A stretch of DNA of 64,000 nucleotides from Cupriavidus pauculus (GTDB lineage Bacteria > Pseudomonadota > Gammaproteobacteria > Burkholderiales > Burkholderiaceae), in the NCBI RefSeq assembly GCF_008693385.1, contig NZ_CP044067.1, positions 1-64,000 of the forward strand, read 5' to 3'. Under the pieces are notes generated by a model. The model did no database searches. It saw only the letters and a list, made by a program, of their open reading frames with translations, and was not told the origin of the DNA. This document shows, in pieces, positions 59,355 through 64,000 of this stretch (position 1 is its first letter; each line of letters starts with the position of its first letter). A program made the translations under genes and the position numbers.

Positions 59355-60257
59355 ATGCGCTTCGATCTGGTGGATCTGAATCTGTTCACGCATATCGCGG
59401 AGGCCAGCAGCGTGACCCGCGGTGCAGAACGCTGCCATCTATCGCTGCCCGCCGCGAGCACCCGGATCAAGAACCTCGAGGAGCAGATCGGCGTCAAGCT
59501 GCTGAGCCGCAGCAGCCAGGGCGTCAAGGTCACGCCTGCCGGGGAAACGCTGCTGGCGCATGCGCGCCGCGTGTTGCGGCAGATCGAGCAGCTGAGCGGC
59601 GACCTCCAGGAATTCGCGTCGGGCATCAAAGGCCATATCCGCGTGTTCGCGAACACCACCGCGATGAGCGAGTTCCTGCCCGGCGTCCTGCGTACCTACC
59701 TCGTCAATCACCCGAACGTGACCGTCGATATCCGCGAGCGGCTGAGCCCCGACGTCGTGCGGGCCGTACAGGAAGGCATGGTCGATATCGGCATTGCGGC
59801 CGGTGTCATGCCGAACGAGGGGCTCGAGGTCATGCCATATCGCGTGGACCGGCTCGTGCTGGCCACAGCGCTGAGCCATCCGCTGGCACGCGAGAAACGC
59901 GTGCGGTTTGCCGATACGCTCGAATACGACTTCGTGGGCCTGCCCGAGGAAAGTGCGATTCACAATTTTCTGAAGCGCGCGGCCTCCGATTTGCAACGCA
60001 CGCTGCATTGGCGCATTCAGGTCAGCAACTTCGAGACCGCGGGGCGCATGATCGAGGCCAATGTGGGGATCGGCGTGCTGCCGGAGAGCACCGCGCGGCG
60101 CCATGCGCAGACGATGGCCCTCAGCATCGTGCAGTTGCAGGACGAGTGGGCAGAGCGCAACCTGCAGATCTGCGTGGCCGATCTCGATGCGCTCCCGGTG
60201 TTCGCGCGCAAGCTCGTGGACCTGCTGGTCGAAGACGGGATGCGCGGTCCCGCCTAG
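59355..60257 (+). CDS. LysR-family transcriptional regulator
   Basis: This 300-residue regulator has helix-turn-helix MRFDLVDLNLFTHIAEASSVTRGAERCHLSLPAASTRIKNLE and a two-lobed effector domain (about 90-300). It is divergent from the enoyl-CoA hydratase gene, with a perfect LysR operator between. It converges on acyl-CoA ligase 2, with interlocked stops. Likely effector: an aromatic or aliphatic acid or CoA ester of the local pathway. Confidence 0.9.
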   Translation: MRFDLVDLNLFTHIAEASSVTRGAERCHLSLPAASTRIKNLEEQIGVKLLSRSSQGVKVTPAGETLLAHARRVLRQIEQLSGDLQEFASGIKGHIRVFANTTAMSEFLPGVLRTYLVNHPNVTVDIRERLSPDVVRAVQEGMVDIGIAAGVMPNEGLEVMPYRVDRLVLATALSHPLAREKRVRFADTLEYDFVGLPEESAIHNFLKRAASDLQRTLHWRIQVSNFETAGRMIEANVGIGVLPESTARRHAQTMALSIVQLQDEWAERNLQICVADLDALPVFARKLVDLLVEDGMRGPA

Positions 60258-61774
60258 ATCATCTCGCGCACGAGCGTACGCAGCTGGTGCTTGTGCAGCT
60301 TGCCGCTGGGCGTCGTGGGAATGGCCGCTACGCGCACGATGCGCGCGGGCCGCTTGTAGGGCGATAGCCGCTCGGCCAGATACGCGAGCAACGCCGGTTC
60401 ATCGAAGGTCTCGCCCTCGCGTAACTCCACGAACGCAATCACTTCCTCGTTGCCATCCACGGTGGCATTGCCCACCACGGCCGACAGCCGCACCGAAGGA
60501 TGCGAATTGACCACCGACTCCACCTCGATCGGGTAGACATTGAATCCGGACCGGATAATAAGATCGCGCGTGCGTCCAACGATAAACACCGCGCCATCGG
60601 GGGCGATGCGGCCGATATCGCCGGTATTGAGCCAGCCATCGGGCCGCAGTGCCTCGGCCGTCTGCGTGGGCTCGCGGTAATAGCCGCGCATCACGCCCGG
60701 CCCCTTGACCCATAGTTCGCCGGGCGTTCCCGCCGGCAGCGGTTCCCCGTGCGGGCCGACCACGCGCAGTTCCGCGCCCTCGACGACTTCTCCCGCCGCG
60801 CAGTCGTCGCGCGGACGATCCATACGCGTGATCACAAGCGAGCCTGCATATTCGGTCATGCCGTAGCCATGGTGCAGCGGCTGGCCGAACATGGCCTCCA
60901 CATTGCGCTTGAGCGTCGGCTCGAGCGGGCCGCCGCCGGTATAGAGGTAACGGAGGCGTGGCGAAGCGAGCCGTTCGATGCCGTGCTTGCGCAGATGCGC
61001 GAGGATGCGGCTGAACATCGCGGGTACGCCCTGCAGGATCGAGATGGCGTCGCGTTGCAGCGCGGCGCACGCGTCGGCCACATTGAAGCGCGGCACGAGA
61101 TAGAGACTGCCGCCGCCCTGGAACGTCGCCAGCAGCAGTGTCGCCAGCCCGAAGATATGGGACATCGGCATGACCGCGTACGCGCAGTCGCCAGGGTGCA
61201 TGCGGCGGTTTTCCACCGTGACACCCGCATAGTGGAGCAGCCCGCGATGCGTGACCATCACGCCCTTGGGCTGTCCGGTCGTGCCGGACGTATAGATCAA
61301 CGCGGCCACTTCGTTGGCCAGCGCTTCGGGCTCGGCCACGCTGCGGAGATCGGGGTCGGCGGCCATCACGGGGCCGAGGCCCGCCGGCGCGATCTCGCGC
61401 GCGCGGTAGCGCAGGCCGTGGCGTAACGCATCGGGGGAGGCGGCATGCGTGAACAGCATCAGCCGCGGCGTGCAATGCGCGCGAATCTCCTCGACCTCGC
61501 GTGCCGTCAGACGCGGGTTGGTCACGACGGGCCAGGCCCCGAGCTCGGACAGCGCGAAGATCGTGGTCACCACGGCGAGGCAGTTTTCCGCGACGATCAT
61601 CACGCGATCGCCGCGGCCAACGCCCTGCGCCTGTAAATACTGGCACGCATGGCCGATGTCGTCCCACAGCTGGGCGAACGTGACCGTGCGCTCGCCTTCG
61701 AAGGCGGCCACATCGTCCGGCGCGCGCGCGGCGCGATGGCGGGGGATGTCGCTGATCCGATGCATCCGTGGCAT
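60254..61774 (-). CDS. AMP-forming acyl-CoA synthetase (ANL superfamily) 2
   Basis: This 506-residue ligase has P-loop LIYTSGTTGQPKGVMVTH, YTGGGPLEP, HHGYGMTEYAG, LNTGDIGRI and the final Lys in TPSGKLHKHQLR. It is the same branch as ligase 1 but clearly diverged. AAGGA precedes ATG 61774. A Bug receptor lies downstream on the regulatory side only; upstream is Bug receptor 4 on the same strand, 108 bases away. Substrate unknown. Confidence 0.9.
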   Translation of the reverse strand: MPRMHRISDIPRHRAARAPDDVAAFEGERTVTFAQLWDDIGHACQYLQAQGVGRGDRVMIVAENCLAVVTTIFALSELGAWPVVTNPRLTAREVEEIRAHCTPRLMLFTHAASPDALRHGLRYRAREIAPAGLGPVMAADPDLRSVAEPEALANEVAALIYTSGTTGQPKGVMVTHRGLLHYAGVTVENRRMHPGDCAYAVMPMSHIFGLATLLLATFQGGGSLYLVPRFNVADACAALQRDAISILQGVPAMFSRILAHLRKHGIERLASPRLRYLYTGGGPLEPTLKRNVEAMFGQPLHHGYGMTEYAGSLVITRMDRPRDDCAAGEVVEGAELRVVGPHGEPLPAGTPGELWVKGPGVMRGYYREPTQTAEALRPDGWLNTGDIGRIAPDGAVFIVGRTRDLIIRSGFNVYPIEVESVVNSHPSVRLSAVVGNATVDGNEEVIAFVELREGETFDEPALLAYLAERLSPYKRPARIVRVAAIPTTPSGKLHKHQLRTLVREMI

Positions 61775-61882
61775 CTCGTCGATGTCCTTGTGGAGAGAAT
61801 GCGTAGCAGTGTATGAGCGGCGCCCGCGCAGGGCAATTCGTCTTCCGGAAAGAGGTACTTCTCGGGCGCCGAACCGAGTCGG

Positions 61883-62869
61883 CTATTCCACTTCGATATG
61901 CGCGGTCTTCACCACGCCCCCCCACAGCGCCAGTTCCTTGCGGATGCGCTCCTGCAGCGCGGCCGGTCCCGAGACATTGAGGTCGTACCCCACGCCCGAC
62001 ATGCGCTCCCGGAACGTGGGCTCCTGACCGACTGCCTGCTGTGCCTTGACCAGCCGGTCGGTGACGTCGGCGGGCATGCCCAGCGGGCCGATCAGCGCAT
62101 ACCAGCCCGTGAGGTCGTATTGCTTGAGGCCGGACTCGACCATCGTCGGCACGGTCGGCAGCGCGGCATTGCGCTCCTTCGAGGTCACGGCGAGCGCGCG
62201 GACCTTGCCGCCGTTGACGTGGCCGACCGCCGTGCCCGTGATGTCGAACATAAAGGTGACCTTGCCGCTCATCACGTCCGCCATGGCCGGAGCGTTGCCC
62301 TTGTAAGGCACGTGCAGCATCTTCACGCCCGTCATCTGGGCCAGCAACTCGGCCGACAGATGATTGGACGCGCCGACCCCGGCCGAGCCATAGCTGACCT
62401 CGCCCGGATGCTTGCGCGCGTAGGCCACGAGCTCGTCCACGTTCTTCGCGGGAAAGTCCTTGTTGATCAGCAGGACGTTCGTGTAATCGGTAATGAGACC
62501 GACATAGGTGAAGTCCTGTGCGGGCTTGAATGTGACGGATTTCTGCACGAGCGGCGTCATCGTCATCGTCGGGCTCGCAACGAAATAGAGCGTATATCCG
62601 TCCGCCTTCGCATTTGCGGTCATCCCGGCCGCGATGGCGCCGCTGGCGCCGGGCCGGTTATCGACGATCACGGGCTGCTTGAGCACGCGTCCCAGATAGT
62701 CGGCGTAGATCCGCGCCGCGGTGTCCACGGGCCCGCCTGGCGCATAGCCGACGAGCAGCCGCACGGGGCGGGACGGATAGGTATCGGCCAGCGCCGCGCC
62801 ATGCAGCAGCGCCACCATCGCGGCGCCGAGCATGCATCGCAGCACGGGTCTCAGTATCGATCGCAACAT
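61883..62869 (-). CDS. Bug/TctC-family periplasmic receptor 4
   Basis: This 328-residue receptor has a signal peptide (about 1-28, ending GAALA) and Bug motifs YPSRPVRLLVGYAPGGPVDTAAR, VIVDNRPGASGAIAAG, GASNHLSAELLAQMTG and VPYKGNAPAMADVMSG. ATG 62869 has AGGAGGAGA upstream; the longer frame to 62953 has none. It is upstream of acyl-CoA ligase 2 on the same strand, repeating the receptor plus ligase pairing seen at 55765-58329. Confidence 0.9.
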   Translation of the reverse strand: MLRSILRPVLRCMLGAAMVALLHGAALADTYPSRPVRLLVGYAPGGPVDTAARIYADYLGRVLKQPVIVDNRPGASGAIAAGMTANAKADGYTLYFVASPTMTMTPLVQKSVTFKPAQDFTYVGLITDYTNVLLINKDFPAKNVDELVAYARKHPGEVSYGSAGVGASNHLSAELLAQMTGVKMLHVPYKGNAPAMADVMSGKVTFMFDITGTAVGHVNGGKVRALAVTSKERNAALPTVPTMVESGLKQYDLTGWYALIGPLGMPADVTDRLVKAQQAVGQEPTFRERMSGVGYDLNVSGPAALQERIRKELALWGGVVKTAHIEVE

Positions 62870-62995
62870 GTCTCCTCCTGTTTTTCGGCATCTGCCGTTC
62901 TTGTTGAGGCAGAGGAGACTGTGCGACACGCCTGCCATGCAGGCAATTTTCATTTGTGGAAGGTCACCTTCGAGGATGCGATAAACGAAGGCGGA

Positions 62996-63553
62996 TCAGG
63001 CGGCCTCCGGCAGCAGGCCGCCGCAATCGGCCGGATACCCGGCCGCCGCATATTGCCGGGCCTTGGCCGCGAAATACGCACGCACCCACGCATACCGCTC
63101 GCCGTCCTTCGGCAGGCCCACGGCCTCCGAAATGCTCGCCAGGCTGATGGTCCGCCCGCGCGCGCCCCAGTTGCCTTCGGTCACCTCGTCGATGACGACG
63201 AGGACGCTGGACCCGGCATCGGGGTGATCTTCACCGCCCAGCACGCCGAGGATCGCGCCGTTGACCGCGGCATGCACCTCGGTCTTGTGCGCCGCATTCA
63301 TATAGCCCTCGGGAATCGTCACGTGGACGAGGAACGTGCCAGGGGGCGCGACAAGGCTGTCGTCGGTACGGCCATCGATCCACCAGTCCTGCTCGTGGAC
63401 CTCGTGGAACAGGACCCACGCAAAGGCACGGCCGCCGCGCGTGCGGGCATTGCCTTCCATCACGAGCAGGACTTCGTTGAGGGCCTTCGCGAGGGCGGCT
63501 TTCTGGGCGGGGCGCAGCGCGCCCTCCACATGGGTGACGTGCATGATCGGCAT
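62996..63553 (-). CDS. Two-domain tautomerase-superfamily protein
   Basis: This 185-residue protein starts MPIMHVTHVEGALRPAQKAALAKALNEVL, with Pro directly after the initiator Met as in 4-oxalocrotonate tautomerase. A second similar beta-alpha-beta unit begins TFLVHVTIPEGYMNAAHKTEVHAAVNGAIL near residue 75. It therefore looks like a fused tautomerase pair of the cis-CaaD/MSAD type. GAAGGA precedes ATG 63553. It lies 11 bases downstream of the pirin-like gene. Confidence 0.82.
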   Translation of the reverse strand: MPIMHVTHVEGALRPAQKAALAKALNEVLLVMEGNARTRGGRAFAWVLFHEVHEQDWWIDGRTDDSLVAPPGTFLVHVTIPEGYMNAAHKTEVHAAVNGAILGVLGGEDHPDAGSSVLVVIDEVTEGNWGARGRTISLASISEAVGLPKDGERYAWVRAYFAAKARQYAAAGYPADCGGLLPEAA

Positions 63554-63564
63554 GACGGGATCCT

Positions 63565-64000
63565 TCAATAGGTGGTTTCGACGACAAGAATGTCGGTATG
63601 GCCGGGGCCGGTGCGGAACGCAAACGCTTCGCCGCCGAACAGGGCCATGCTGTCGCGGCGCGTGAGCGCGACGTCCGCGCATTCGGCGGACCCCTCGATG
63701 ACGAAGAGGTACACGCCATGACGGGGGGAGGACGGCTGGTAGCGCTGCAGCATGGGACCGTCGGCGCTCAGCCGCGAAACGCGGGCGTCCTGCGGAATCG
63801 GCAGTGCGCCCGGTGTATCGCCAACGAGCGTGACAAGGCGGTTGCGCGAGGTCTCCGCGGCATACCGCGCGCGGTGGTAGGACGGCGGCAGCAGCAACTG
63901 GCCCGGCAGGAACCAGATGTAGACGATCCGCATGTCCTCGCTCCTGATGTTCAGCTCCGCATGCTTGCCGCCCGCTCCGGCCGAGAATACGTAGTAGTCG
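63565..64000 (-). CDS. Pirin-family protein, C-terminal part (5' end outside window)
   Basis: The frame is open to the right edge without a stop, giving about 145 residues of the protein. HAELNIRSSEDMRIVYIWFLPG and the cupin strands YLFVIEGSAECADV, FGGEAFAFRTGPGHTDILVVE match the C-terminal cupin half of pirin proteins. An internal ATG at 63933 is not the true start because the upstream codons continue the family sequence. It is in an operon with the tautomerase. Confidence 0.8.
   Translation of the reverse strand, partial: DYYVFSAGAGGKHAELNIRSEDMRIVYIWFLPGQLLLPPSYHRARYAAETSRNRLVTLVGDTPGALPIPQDARVSRLSADGPMLQRYQPSSPRHGVYLFVIEGSAECADVALTRRDSMALFGGEAFAFRTGPGHTDILVVETTY

Noticed and set aside
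1..64000. Insertion sequences, prophage, integrase, tRNA or rRNA genes
   Set aside because: I looked for transposase and integrase motifs and for tRNA-like structures on both strands by eye and found none. The lasso region therefore has no visible mobility gene.

Overview
The window is high-GC, densely coded DNA. Long operons run in both directions, there are no rRNA or tRNA genes, and I see no transposase or integrase. The gene content points to a beta-proteobacterium of the Burkholderiaceae, most likely Cupriavidus or a close relative. The main reasons are four or more orphan Bug/TctC-type periplasmic receptors, two GabR/MocR-type regulators, CaiB-type CoA-transferase and acyl-CoA ligase catabolic genes, and an LlpE-BpeE-BpeF-OprC-like efflux operon. 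The genus assignment is inference.

Layout. 1-4.3 kb: the end of an unknown gene, a Fur-box-preceded TonB receptor, an orphan OmpR-type regulator with a degenerate receiver, and a small lytic transglycosylase. 4.5-15.6 kb: a ten-kilobase catabolic operon (amidase, complete dipeptide-type ABC importer, hydroxyacid dehydrogenase, esterase, PaiB-like flavin protein, class II aldolase), closed by an IclR regulator whose palindromic operator shares half-sites with the amidase promoter. 15.7-18.6 kb: divergent gabR-gabT. 19.1-20.1 kb: a Xre/MbcA-RES toxin-antitoxin pair.

20.1-24.1 kb, minus strand: a complete lasso-peptide biosynthetic cluster in the order A-C-B-D. It holds a 41-residue precursor, a macrolactam synthetase, a fused RRE-protease and an ABC exporter. 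Its base composition is visibly less GC-rich than the flanks. The predicted core begins GKPGGSIIE, giving a G1-E9 nine-residue ring, and ends in MPWH. This is the most interesting system in the window.

24.2-31.6 kb: KTSC-domain and BrkB/YihY genes, a FadR-type regulator with a Bug receptor, an enolase-superfamily enzyme, a hydroxyacid dehydrogenase and a second Bug receptor, then a RelB-YafQ pair. 31.8-39.7 kb: a tripartite RND efflux operon led by an esterase-like protein that lacks its nucleophilic serine, followed by a LysR regulator. 40-43 kb: a PagL-like lipid A deacylase, a carbonic anhydrase and a SulP transporter (probably bicarbonate uptake). 43.5-51.7 kb: an Old Yellow Enzyme, then a kinase plus class III aminotransferase pair resembling hydroxylysine catabolism, a MocR regulator, an MHS-type transporter and an M20 peptidase. 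51.7-64 kb: acyl-CoA catabolism (CaiB transferase, SDR, DUF35 protein, Cys-less thiolase-like protein, two AMP-forming ligases, enoyl-CoA hydratase, two Bug receptors, LysR), ending with a two-domain tautomerase and a truncated pirin gene.
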